Source: Clostridiales bacterium
GTDB taxonomy: Bacteria > Bacillota > Clostridia > Lachnospirales > Lachnospiraceae
Length of the DNA stretch: 64,000 nt
Assembly: GCA_012520655.1 (NCBI GenBank)
Contig: JAAYNW010000010.1
Span: 1-64,000, forward strand
Direction of reading: 5' to 3'
Shown here: positions 35,129-44,123 of the stretch, one piece after another
Layout: every line of letters begins with the position of its first letter
Position numbering within the stretch: the first letter of the stretch is position 1
Notes under the pieces: generated by a model
What the model was told of the DNA's origin: nothing
Database searches by the model: none
The model's input: only the letters and a program-made list of their open reading frames with translations
Position numbers and translations under genes: made by a program

Positions 35129-35201
35129 GGAACAGTTTATGCTTTTGTCATTATAGGGAGCTTTACGCTTAATTCACTAATTAGTAGGAGAATGGCTTGA
35201 G

Positions 35202-36401
35202 ATGAAAAAGGTTTTAATTTTTGGAGCAAATGAAAGAACATTTCAAAGAGTGGATGGATATTTAGATTGTGATAATATTGAGGTTGTTGGATACATAGAC
35301 AACAATTCACAAATTTGGGAAGAAAAGATAAAGGGCAAATCTATAATGCCACCAAGGCAAGGACTAAGAGAGAATACATATGATGCCATACTGATTGGTT
35401 CCGTATATTGGGCACCGTTAATGAAAAAAGAGTTAATAAAAATTAACGACTATTATCAAGATAAATGTTTTGTTTTTTGGGATGAGGATACTATTTTAGA
35501 ATTGTTTTATGATCCAACAGGATATATTAAAGACGAAGATATAGAGTGGATTTATAGAGAACCGGAAAAAATGAAAAGTTTATTTCATAAAGTATGCGAT
35601 GAATTGGATGAGGAGTATAAACCGGAGAATTATATAGTCTTATCTGAATCGCAGGATGCATGGTGGAAAGGAAACGGAAAATTCATTGCACATGCAGGGG
35701 GAGGATATGTAAATGGAAGAAAGCAAATGTACACCAATTCCAAAGAAGCATTTTATGAATCATATGAAAATGGATTTCGATATATTGAGACAGACATTGT
35801 AGTAACATCAGACGGAAATATTGTTGCATATCATGACGAGAATTTAGATTATGGACATGAACTGATAACGTATGATCAATTTGTTGAACATAGCAGGTCG
35901 CTGGGTTTTACCCCTATGGACATATATGATATAATTAATTATATGTATGTGAATCAGGATGCAAATGTTATTTTAGACATTAAATCAAGAACAGTTGAAC
36001 AATACGAACAGATACTTCAAGGCATTATAGATGCAGTAAATTGCAATAGTAATGCGCATGATATATTACAACGTTTTATTATACAGGTGCATGAAGAGAA
36101 AACTCTGATGATTGCTAAGCGATTATGTCCTTTAAATAATATTACGTTAACATTATATAGGATGAAACAAGAGAAACAAATGGATCCAAGCTCAATAGCT
36201 AAAATGTGTGCTGAAAATGATGTAAAAATCGTAACAATGGGATTAGAAAAGATGAATTATGAATATCTTTGCTATTTTATTGCCCGCAATATAGCGATTT
36301 GCATACACCCTGTGGACAGATTAGAAGATCGAATGAAGGGCGAATATTTAGGAGTTAATAGCTTTATTACAAATTACTTGTTGCCATGGGCAAAAATATA
36401 G
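35202..36401 (+). CDS. Rossmann-like module fused to a GDPD-type glycerophosphodiesterase
   Basis: A 399-aa protein. Residues 1-115 are the Rossmann-like module (KKVLIFGANERTFQRVDGYL, YDAILIGSVYWAPLMKKEL). The C-terminal part is a glycerophosphodiester phosphodiesterase-like barrel: FIAHAGGGYVNG at about 162, TNSKEAFYESYENGF, ETDIVVTSDGNIVAYHDEN. The usual His-Arg-Gly (HRG) motif is HAGG here, so the first Arg is replaced by Ala, while the second His in YHDEN is present. GAGAATGG-type ribosome site with GGAG upstream. It could trim or transfer phosphoglycerol-like groups on the glycan; catalytic competence is uncertain. Confidence 0.78.
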   Translation: MKKVLIFGANERTFQRVDGYLDCDNIEVVGYIDNNSQIWEEKIKGKSIMPPRQGLRENTYDAILIGSVYWAPLMKKELIKINDYYQDKCFVFWDEDTILELFYDPTGYIKDEDIEWIYREPEKMKSLFHKVCDELDEEYKPENYIVLSESQDAWWKGNGKFIAHAGGGYVNGRKQMYTNSKEAFYESYENGFRYIETDIVVTSDGNIVAYHDENLDYGHELITYDQFVEHSRSLGFTPMDIYDIINYMYVNQDANVILDIKSRTVEQYEQILQGIIDAVNCNSNAHDILQRFIIQVHEEKTLMIAKRLCPLNNITLTLYRMKQEKQMDPSSIAKMCAENDVKIVTMGLEKMNYEYLCYFIARNIAICIHPVDRLEDRMKGEYLGVNSFITNYLLPWAKI

Positions 36402-36426
36402 AATGCTTGATAGAAAGAGACGTTTT

Positions 36427-37638
36427 ATGAACAAAAAAGACATTGAAAAAAAGTATATAAAAAGAAGAAAGAAAATAGCTTTCCTTACGTATATTTTTTA
36501 TAATGTGATGAGGATATTTCCTATAAATAAGAAGAAAATTGTTTTTACTACCTTTGAAGGCGATGGGGGATATTGCTGCAACCCTCGCTATATTGCCGAC
36601 GAACTGTTAAAAAGAGATAAGGGTTTTGAATTGATATGGTTGATAAATAATACGGCAAAGCAATTCCCTCCAGGAATTAGAGGAATAAAAAATACATTTT
36701 GGAATAGAGCATATCATCTGGCAACCGCGTCGGTATGGATAGATAACAGCAGAAAAACATATGGTACAGCAAAGAGAAAGAATCAATTATATATACAGAC
36801 GTGGCATGCGGCAATTGGTTTTAAACCTGTAGGTCTATTCAGAGAAAAACTATTTCCGAAAATTGCATATTTGGTAAGTGAGCATGATTCTAAGCTTATA
36901 GACTATGTGATATCTAATTCGGAATGGTGCACAAGGCTGATTCCGGATATGCTCCTTTATAATGGAACAATAATAAAAACGGGTTCTCCTCGCTGTGACA
37001 TCTTTTTTATAAGACGAGAAGAGATATACAGAGATATTCGTAGCCGCTATGCGTTGCCGCAGGATGCAAAGATTGTTTTATTTGCACCAACATTCAGAGG
37101 AGGAAGCCAAAAAGGAAGCAGAAAGGTATTTGTGGAAGAGCCAACTCTGGATTTCAGCCGAACGATAAAGGCTTTGGAACAGAAGTTCGGCGGTACATGG
37201 TTTGTATTTCTGCGCCTGCATCCCCAATTAGCGGCACAGTTTAATAAGTTTCCTTTAAAAAATGGGGTCACCGGCATGATCGATGTAAGTCAGGCCGATG
37301 ATATGAATGAAATAGCAGCGGCTTCAGATGTGCTAATAACTGATTATTCCAGCTCGGCATTTGATGTTATTAATATGTATATGCCGGTTTTTCTTTATAC
37401 AGAAGATTTGGAGAAATATATAAAAGAACGCGGTAAACTTATGTGGGATATGCACTCTTTGCCTTTTTCGGTTGCAGAGGATAATGATGAATTGGTTGAA
37501 AATATCGAAAAATTTGATACTGAAGAATATAAAAAGAAGGTTGATGAATTCTCACAGGAACATGGTGTGTTAGAAGATGGACATGCCAGCGAAAGAGTAG
37601 TGGATACTATTGAACGGTTTTGTAGCCAATTAAAGTAA
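36427..37638 (+). CDS. CDP-glycerol/ribitol glycerophosphotransferase family protein
   Basis: A 403-aa TagB/TagF-like polyol-phosphate transferase. The start at 36427 is favoured by AAAGAG 8 nt upstream; the ATG at 36403 has no ribosome site. Family marks are TTFEGDGGYCCNPRYIADEL, QTWHAAIGFKPVG (the TWHG...K motif with Ala for Gly), FVFLRLHPQLAA and DVLITDYSSSAFDVINM. These point to transfer of a polyol phosphate from a CDP-activated donor. It fits with the cytidylyltransferase genes nearby, and is probably membrane-associated at the inner leaflet. Confidence 0.88.
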   Translation: MNKKDIEKKYIKRRKKIAFLTYIFYNVMRIFPINKKKIVFTTFEGDGGYCCNPRYIADELLKRDKGFELIWLINNTAKQFPPGIRGIKNTFWNRAYHLATASVWIDNSRKTYGTAKRKNQLYIQTWHAAIGFKPVGLFREKLFPKIAYLVSEHDSKLIDYVISNSEWCTRLIPDMLLYNGTIIKTGSPRCDIFFIRREEIYRDIRSRYALPQDAKIVLFAPTFRGGSQKGSRKVFVEEPTLDFSRTIKALEQKFGGTWFVFLRLHPQLAAQFNKFPLKNGVTGMIDVSQADDMNEIAAASDVLITDYSSSAFDVINMYMPVFLYTEDLEKYIKERGKLMWDMHSLPFSVAEDNDELVENIEKFDTEEYKKKVDEFSQEHGVLEDGHASERVVDTIERFCSQLK

Positions 37639-37684
37639 TGTAAAGGAGTATGATTATAGAGAAATTTATTAATCATGTTAGACT

Positions 37685-38878
37685 ATGAGATATAGAGAGA
37701 ACCCCCTAATCAGTATAATTATACCTATTTATAATGTGGAGAAGTATTTAAAGGAATGCTTAGACTCTGTTATTAATCAAACATATAAAAATCTGGAAGT
37801 GATTCTTGTCGATGATGGTTCAACTGATTATTCTTCTTTTTTTTGCGATGAATATGCCGGTATGGATAACAGAATAAGGGTAATTCATCAAGACAACAAG
37901 GGATTGGTTGGGGCCAGGAAGGCAGGTCTTTCTATAGCGACCGGAGACATAGCGTCTTTTGTGGATTCGGATGATTGGTTAAATTTAAGTATGTATGAAG
38001 TTATGGTTAAAAAAATGGTGGAAACAGAGGCTGATATCGTAACTTCAGGATTAATAAGGGAGTATGGAAGACACTTTATTAGTGACACGGAAGTGGTAAA
38101 ACCCGGAGTATACTCGGGAGTGGAATTAGAAAAAAAGATCAAAGATAATTTGATAGATATAGATGTTTTTTTCAGAAGCAATATTTCAATACACATTTAT
38201 AATAAATTATTTGATAGAAGTTTGTTATTAAAAAATGAGCTGTTAATTCCTGAGGATATTAGTATTGGGGAGGATGCTGCTTGCGTTTATCCGTGTATAT
38301 TGGACGCAGACAAGATAGCTGTTATAGACCAATGCTTGTATCATTACAGAATAAGAAATAATTCAATTATGGGGCAAGGTAATGAGGCGGATTTTATTAA
38401 GATAAAGAAGCTACATCAATATCTATACCAAAGGTTTAGTATCTCTCCCAATTGGTCGAAGCTAGAAGGGCAATTACGCCTATTAATAATTTATTATATT
38501 TTGTTGGTTTCTCCACAAAAATTAATGAGAGGCGAAAAAAGTTATTTGTACTATTACCCTAAGATTAAAAAAGGAGCACGCATTATAGTATATGGCGCCG
38601 GACGAGCAGGTAAAGCACTAATGCGAGTATTAAAAGATAGAAAAGATTGCATAATAGTAGATTGGCTGGATAAAAATAATTCAGAATATGATTTTAGGCT
38701 ATTAGAATATGACTATATAATTATAGCAGCATATTTATATTCTGCATATGAAGACATCTATAAGAATTTAATTAATAAGGGAGTGCCCAAAAATAAAATT
38801 GCTGATTTGGATTTGAGTGAAATTACAGATATCGCTGAGATATTTGAGGAGATTCATAATGATTCTACTTTGCATTAG
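37685..38878 (+). CDS. GT2 glycosyltransferase with C-terminal Rossmann-like module
   Basis: A 397-aa protein. Residues 1-230 are a GT2 domain: ISIIIPIYNVEKYLKECLDS, VDDGSTDYSS and ASFVDSDDWLNL (DxD). From about residue 297 a Rossmann-like module begins with KKGARIIVYGAGRAGKALMR, then YDYIIIAAYLYSAYEDIYKN. The GT part is complete. The DNA here is clearly AT-richer than in the 52-64 kb region. 77 nt separate it from the next gene. Confidence 0.86.
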   Translation: MRYRENPLISIIIPIYNVEKYLKECLDSVINQTYKNLEVILVDDGSTDYSSFFCDEYAGMDNRIRVIHQDNKGLVGARKAGLSIATGDIASFVDSDDWLNLSMYEVMVKKMVETEADIVTSGLIREYGRHFISDTEVVKPGVYSGVELEKKIKDNLIDIDVFFRSNISIHIYNKLFDRSLLLKNELLIPEDISIGEDAACVYPCILDADKIAVIDQCLYHYRIRNNSIMGQGNEADFIKIKKLHQYLYQRFSISPNWSKLEGQLRLLIIYYILLVSPQKLMRGEKSYLYYYPKIKKGARIIVYGAGRAGKALMRVLKDRKDCIIVDWLDKNNSEYDFRLLEYDYIIIAAYLYSAYEDIYKNLINKGVPKNKIADLDLSEITDIAEIFEEIHNDSTLH

Positions 38879-38955
38879 AATTAGTTCTCGCACTGACGGA
38901 ATAGACATTCATTAATTGGAATTAATTTATTTTACGGATAAGAGAAGGGAAAATT

Positions 38956-39882
38956 ATGGTTACGGTAATTTATGGAGCAGGAATCAGAGGGAAGAAAATC
39001 TATAGTATGTTAAAAAATGAAGGAATAGCAGTTGAATTTTTATGCGATGCAAAAGCAGAGAAAATGCATAGTGTAGATATCAATGGTGAAATAGTTCCTG
39101 TCATTTCTTATGAAAAACTAAAGGAGTTAAAACCCTGTCAGGTTGTTGTTGGAATTGCGGATGGACGAGCTTGCGATGAAGTAACTGCAAGAATGAAGAA
39201 CCATAAGATAGATGTAGTACAGGTTGAAGAATTATTATATAAAAAATCAAATGATATAGTGGAGAATAATAGACGGTTTATTAAGAACTATCATTTACAG
39301 GAAATGCAGGATTATTTTATCGAGGCAGAAAATAGGCTGGATTTTTTTTGGGGAGAAAAATCTTACTTTTTAAAGTATTTTAAGCAATTAGATTTAACGA
39401 ATGTAGTTGAACTGGCATGTGGACATGGAAGACACGTGGGGAAATATAAAGGAAATGCCCAGAACATCATTTTAGTTGATATATTAAATGATAATATAGA
39501 ATATTGTAAAAACCGCTTTGCCGATGAAACTAAGATAAGCTATTATACTAATTCCGGTTATGATTTGTCAGAGATTAAAACTGAGAGTCAAACAGCATTA
39601 TTTACTTACGATGCCATGGTACATTTTGAAATGTTGGACATCTTTAATTATTTGAAAGAAACGAGGCGCATTTTGAAAAATGGCGGAATGGCGTTATTCC
39701 ATCATTCCAATAACACAGAGAATTACAAAGTCACATTTGCTACAGGGACGGGGGGAAGAAATTATATGAGTAAAGACTTGTTTGCACATCTTTGTAATAG
39801 AGCTGGATTAGACATTGTCGAACAGGAAATTATTGATTTTGTTGCGCCGGGATTGGATTGTATAACATTAGTAAAAAAATAA
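38956..39882 (+). CDS. Rossmann-like module fused to SAM methyltransferase
   Basis: A 308-aa protein. The module is N-terminal (TVIYGAGIRGKKIYSMLKNE, then CQVVVGIADGRACDEV). About residues 150-300 are a class I methyltransferase: NVVELACGHGRHVGKYKG, FTYDAMVHFEMLDIFNYLK, LKNGGMALFHHSNN and NYMSKDLFAHLCNRAG. AGAGAAGGG precedes the ATG. Likely modifies a glycan or sugar; target unknown. Confidence 0.8.
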   Translation: MVTVIYGAGIRGKKIYSMLKNEGIAVEFLCDAKAEKMHSVDINGEIVPVISYEKLKELKPCQVVVGIADGRACDEVTARMKNHKIDVVQVEELLYKKSNDIVENNRRFIKNYHLQEMQDYFIEAENRLDFFWGEKSYFLKYFKQLDLTNVVELACGHGRHVGKYKGNAQNIILVDILNDNIEYCKNRFADETKISYYTNSGYDLSEIKTESQTALFTYDAMVHFEMLDIFNYLKETRRILKNGGMALFHHSNNTENYKVTFATGTGGRNYMSKDLFAHLCNRAGLDIVEQEIIDFVAPGLDCITLVKK

Positions 39883-39977
39883 TTAATATATGAAAAGCGG
39901 GTAACGGTTATATTACGGAAATTAAAAGAAGTCATTATGTGGTAATGATTCTTTGAGAAAATATAAGGAATAAGGTT

Positions 39978-41123
39978 ATGAAGAGAATTGGAATTTTTTG
40001 TTTTCATGATAAAGAGGGTATTGTAGATAAATATATAGAATTTCTTTTACATGAACTTTGCCGTTGCTTAAGCAGCTTAGTTATTGTAATAAATGGAAAA
40101 ATTAACGATGATGGGAAATTAATTCTGGAAAAGTACGCGGATGCTATATATATTCGAGAAAACAAAGGATTTGACGGAGGTGCATATAAGGACGTTATAC
40201 TTAACATATTGGGGTGGAAAAAGATACAAGAATTTGATGAGCTGGTACTGTGTAACGATACGTTTTATGGGCCGTTTATATCATTTGAATCAATTTTTGA
40301 TGAAATGGAAAATAGGCATGTTGATTTTTGGGGGATGAGTTACTACCATAATATAATCACGAATCATATTCTATCTTATTTCTTAGTTTTTAATAAAAAA
40401 GTCATAAATGAAAAAATCATAATAGAATATTTTAATAAAAATATAAATTTATCAACGCAGAATATTAACGATGTTTATGGTGAATTCGAAGCAGGTTTGT
40501 TTTATTACATGGTTAAGAATGGGTATTCATTTTCAACTTATTCAGAGAATAATCCATTTGATATTAATAAATGCAGTAATCTTTGTATAAAAGAATCCAA
40601 AGTTCCTATTTTGAAAAAGAAAGCTTTTTCTCCAAAATACTTTGTACGTAATAATATTATGGATGCATTAAAATATTTAAGGCAAAATAGCAATTTTGAT
40701 TTGGATTTAATATTGGACAATGTAAAAAGGCTGTATAATTTAACAATTACTAAGCAGGAAATAGAAGAGTTTAATGTTGATAAGGAAGATATCATAAGAA
40801 TAAAATACGATGTTGCCCGAATAAACGATAAAGATATAAAGCGCATAGTTTTAATGGGGAAAAAAATATATGTTTACGGATTAGGTGTTTTTTCGGGAAT
40901 TATCAGCCAGATTATTGATATTTGTCATGGGAAGATTGCAGGATACATTGTTTCCGATAATCAGAATGATATTCCAGAGAGCAAAAACGGAATAAAGGTA
41001 TATAAAGTGTCTGAAATCGATTACATAGATAATATGGTGATTATAGTTGCATTAAACAAAGAGCATACGGAAGAAGTAAGGCCATATCTGAAGAAATTTA
41101 AGGAAGTTATATGTTTGTGGTAA
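39978..41123 (+). CDS. RgpF-like rhamnan-synthesis glycosyltransferase with C-terminal Rossmann-like module
   Basis: A 381-aa protein. The first 280 residues follow the RgpF (rhamnan synthesis F) pattern: DAIYIRENKGFDGGAYKDVI and VLCNDTFYGPFISFESIFDE. The C-terminal 85 residues are the recurring module (KKIYVYGLGVFSGIISQI, IAGYIVSDNQNDIPESKNG). The gene is extremely AT-rich: one 60-base line inside it (40381-40440) has only 7 G+C. RgpF proteins act in rhamnose-polysaccharide side-chain transfer; the sugar here is unknown. Confidence 0.82.
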   Translation: MKRIGIFCFHDKEGIVDKYIEFLLHELCRCLSSLVIVINGKINDDGKLILEKYADAIYIRENKGFDGGAYKDVILNILGWKKIQEFDELVLCNDTFYGPFISFESIFDEMENRHVDFWGMSYYHNIITNHILSYFLVFNKKVINEKIIIEYFNKNINLSTQNINDVYGEFEAGLFYYMVKNGYSFSTYSENNPFDINKCSNLCIKESKVPILKKKAFSPKYFVRNNIMDALKYLRQNSNFDLDLILDNVKRLYNLTITKQEIEEFNVDKEDIIRIKYDVARINDKDIKRIVLMGKKIYVYGLGVFSGIISQIIDICHGKIAGYIVSDNQNDIPESKNGIKVYKVSEIDYIDNMVIIVALNKEHTEEVRPYLKKFKEVICLW

Positions 41124-41193
41124 GATGATAAATAGCAAAAAACCTTGCTACTGTCATGTTGTCAAATTTGATGCAGAATGAATGGAGTCCATC

Positions 41194-42447
41194 ATGAAAA
41201 ATGTGTCTGATATAAAAAGAGATGAGAACTTAAATTTTGTTTTGTCAGATAAATATGTTAATAATAAAGACAATCCTATTTTACCAAAGCAAATGGCAGT
41301 ATTTATACATTTGCATTATGCGGATACTGTAAAGAATTATTTTAGCTATATTGTAAATATACCTGAATCTATAGATGTATATATAACTGTTTCGGATGAA
41401 ACAACCAGAATGGAAATTGATGAATGCATAAAGTATTATGGATTAAAGAATTGTACTGTAATAGTTAAAAAGAACAGAGGAAGAGATATAAGTGCATTGT
41501 TAGTCGCTTGTAGAGATAGGATTCAGGAATATGAATATGCCTGTTTTACCCATGACAAAAAAGAAAAGAATAATTATCAAAAAAGAGATGTGCAATGTTG
41601 GGTAGAAGAAATATGGGAAAATTTAATTGGATCGACAGAATATATTTATAATATCAAAGAGCTTTTAGATAAAAATGAAGGACTTGGCCTTCTTGTTCCT
41701 CCGAATCCATTAACAGATCAGCTTTCATTTGCAGTAACAAACACTTGGAAAAACAATTTTAAACTGACGCAAAAACTGGCTGAGGAATTGGGCCTAATTT
41801 GTGAAATCAGCGAAGATAAATCCCCGATCACTTTAGGCACAGCTTTTTGGTGCAGGGTGACTGCACTAAAGAAATTATTTTTAAAGGAGTGGGTTTATGA
41901 AGACTTTCAGGACGAACCTCTCCCCGATGATGGGACGATTAGTCATGCGATCGAAAGAATATTGGCTTATGTTGCGCAGGATGCGGGTTATTTTACTGGA
42001 AATATAATGACAGATACATATGCCGGAAAGCAATTTGAATATAGAAATATAATATTGATGAAATCATTTGAACAATTGCGCAAAGCGTTCGGAATCGGAA
42101 GCGTTAATGACCTTTTTAATTATGATTTGAACAGAAAAAAGATAGCGGATTTCTGTAGCTTGTATACTAATATATATATATATGGAGCAGGTGCTTTTGG
42201 AAATAAAGTTCTGCTAATAATGCAAACGCTAAATAAGAAGCCTAAAGCTTTTGTGGTTAGTGATGGTGAAAGGACTGAGAATGATTTATATAGTATTCCC
42301 ATTTTGGAATTATCGGAAGTGGAAGTGCAATTAAATGACAAATGTGGCATTATACTAGGGGTAAGTCCAAGATATATAGATGAAATCAAGCAACACCTTG
42401 AGCAAAAAAAAGTCGATTTTTTGGAGGTTTTTACCAATAGTCATTAA
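41194..42447 (+). CDS. RgpF-like glycosyltransferase with C-terminal Rossmann-like module (second copy)
   Basis: A 417-aa protein. Start at 41194 has GGAG 6 nt upstream; the ATG at 41182 has none. RgpF pattern: AVFIHLHYADTVKNYFSYI, VIVKKNRGRDISALLVACRD, EYACFTHDKKEKNNYQKRD, LLVPPNPLTDQLSF, TLGTAFWCRVTALKKLF. From about residue 322 the module IYIYGAGAFGNKVLLIM, then ILELSEVEVQLNDKCGIILG. Divergent in the front half from the preceding RgpF-like protein, so they are not a recent duplication. Confidence 0.83.
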   Translation: MKNVSDIKRDENLNFVLSDKYVNNKDNPILPKQMAVFIHLHYADTVKNYFSYIVNIPESIDVYITVSDETTRMEIDECIKYYGLKNCTVIVKKNRGRDISALLVACRDRIQEYEYACFTHDKKEKNNYQKRDVQCWVEEIWENLIGSTEYIYNIKELLDKNEGLGLLVPPNPLTDQLSFAVTNTWKNNFKLTQKLAEELGLICEISEDKSPITLGTAFWCRVTALKKLFLKEWVYEDFQDEPLPDDGTISHAIERILAYVAQDAGYFTGNIMTDTYAGKQFEYRNIILMKSFEQLRKAFGIGSVNDLFNYDLNRKKIADFCSLYTNIYIYGAGAFGNKVLLIMQTLNKKPKAFVVSDGERTENDLYSIPILELSEVEVQLNDKCGIILGVSPRYIDEIKQHLEQKKVDFLEVFTNSH

Positions 42448-42536
42448 AGAGTATGAGATTTAACGCCAATGTCAGCTTTATGTGGTGCTGTAAGGTAGTA
42501 TATACCTTGCAATTAAGGAGATAGACGAATTTTATT

Positions 42537-44114
42537 ATGGGATATAATCTACGCGTTCACAAACATGAAATAAAAAGAATCTTATATTTTTTGGACTTTC
42601 CTTCAGGATTCGGGGGCACTGCCAATACGCTTTTAAAGCAGGCGCAGCTAATGCGCGCAAAGGGATTGGATGTAATAATGACGATTCCTGTCGATGAAGA
42701 CGGGAAGACGACAGATGAATTTGAGCTGCGGTGCAGGAAATACCATCTACCATTTCATTTTATTTCTTATGTGGTTACTGCTACTCCGGAAGACATCGAT
42801 GTAGTTTCGCTTATCTCCGGCTATGAAGATATGAAAGAGTACATATATGCATTAGATCCGGATATAGTGCATAGCACGCAAATAAATGTGTCTGTAGAAA
42901 TGGTTTGCAGAGAACTATCGATCCCTCATATTATGAACATATATCAGATAGAAGGTTTCTTTTTTCGGCTGGATTTCCCTGAGATTTTTCCCAAGTACCA
43001 TATATGTGATTCGGAACTATATAGAAAAGCGTGGGAAAAATATATCGGCTGCGATTCAGTTTGTATTAGAAATTCGTGTGATTATATTCCCGACAATGAA
43101 GAAAAATACGGAGGAGTAGTTATTGCTTGTGTGGGCACATTGTGTGAGCGTAAAAACCAATTGGAGGCAATCAAGGCGGTTCATTTGCTGATAAAAGCCG
43201 GATTGGATATATGCCTTCATTTATATGGAAACATAGTAGAAGAGTATGGTGAACAATGCCGTAATTATGTAAGACAGAATAACTTGGAAGAGAAAATAAA
43301 GTTTAAAGGATTTGTTCCTTTTGCCGAAAAGGAAATTGAAAAATGTGCTGCTTTAGTATGTGCAAGCAAGACGGAGTCTTTTCCTAATGTAATAAGTGAG
43401 GCTATAGCGGCCGGAATTCCGGTGATCTCAACTCCGGTGGCCGGGGTGCCGGAGCTGTTGAAAGACCTGGAAAATGCTTATATAACTTCAGGCTATAAAG
43501 CAGAGGATATATATGTAAGCCTTAGGACCTATTATGAACAGAGGGGCACAAAGAAACAAGAAGAAATAGTTAAATGTGCGCGTGAAACATATAATGAAAA
43601 TTTTGCCCCTTCTACAGTTTCCAAGAAATTGATGGATTATTATGAATATGTGAAGAAGGACTTTGACAATAAAGAAAGTAGTAATTTAGGCATAGACTGG
43701 TTTATTCGTCGATATGGAGATCTGGTTTCCGCCTTCAGGCTAAATGAAAGCTGTTTTACCAGGTCTGTCGGTATGAGGAAGATGATTTGGCAAATTCCTT
43801 ATATAAAAGAAAGAATACAGAAATATTCTATGGGGAATAAGCTAATCATATGGGGAGCGGGAACATATGGGGCAGAAGCAAAGACGTATGCGGAGCTTTT
43901 CTTCGAAGAACTAGAAATAAAGGGATTTGTAGATCAAAAAAAAACAGGGTATTATCTCGAGTATCCTATTTTCAATTCGGATAGGAAGAACTGGGAAGAT
44001 TGCATAATCTGGATAGCCAATCTGATAGGGCAGCAGGATATCTATAATTTATTGCAAGATGCCGGAAAAGAATATCAGAAGGATTTTTTCATAATAGGAC
44101 CTAGACTTTGGTAG
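42537..44114 (+). CDS. GT4 glycosyltransferase with C-terminal Rossmann-like module
   Basis: A 525-aa protein. Residues 1-385 are a GT-B enzyme of family 4: FPSGFGGTANTLLKQAQLMR, VVIACVGTLCERKNQLEAIK and CASKTESFPNVISEAIAAGI (the E-x7-E motif). The C-terminal 90 residues are the module MGNKLIIWGAGTYGAEAKTY, then KGFVDQKKTGYYLEYPIF. AAGGAG lies 16 nt before the ATG, a long spacing. It is 10 nt before the next gene, so the two are coupled. Confidence 0.86.
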   Translation: MGYNLRVHKHEIKRILYFLDFPSGFGGTANTLLKQAQLMRAKGLDVIMTIPVDEDGKTTDEFELRCRKYHLPFHFISYVVTATPEDIDVVSLISGYEDMKEYIYALDPDIVHSTQINVSVEMVCRELSIPHIMNIYQIEGFFFRLDFPEIFPKYHICDSELYRKAWEKYIGCDSVCIRNSCDYIPDNEEKYGGVVIACVGTLCERKNQLEAIKAVHLLIKAGLDICLHLYGNIVEEYGEQCRNYVRQNNLEEKIKFKGFVPFAEKEIEKCAALVCASKTESFPNVISEAIAAGIPVISTPVAGVPELLKDLENAYITSGYKAEDIYVSLRTYYEQRGTKKQEEIVKCARETYNENFAPSTVSKKLMDYYEYVKKDFDNKESSNLGIDWFIRRYGDLVSAFRLNESCFTRSVGMRKMIWQIPYIKERIQKYSMGNKLIIWGAGTYGAEAKTYAELFFEELEIKGFVDQKKTGYYLEYPIFNSDRKNWEDCIIWIANLIGQQDIYNLLQDAGKEYQKDFFIIGPRLW

Positions 44115-44123
44115 GGGGAAGAT

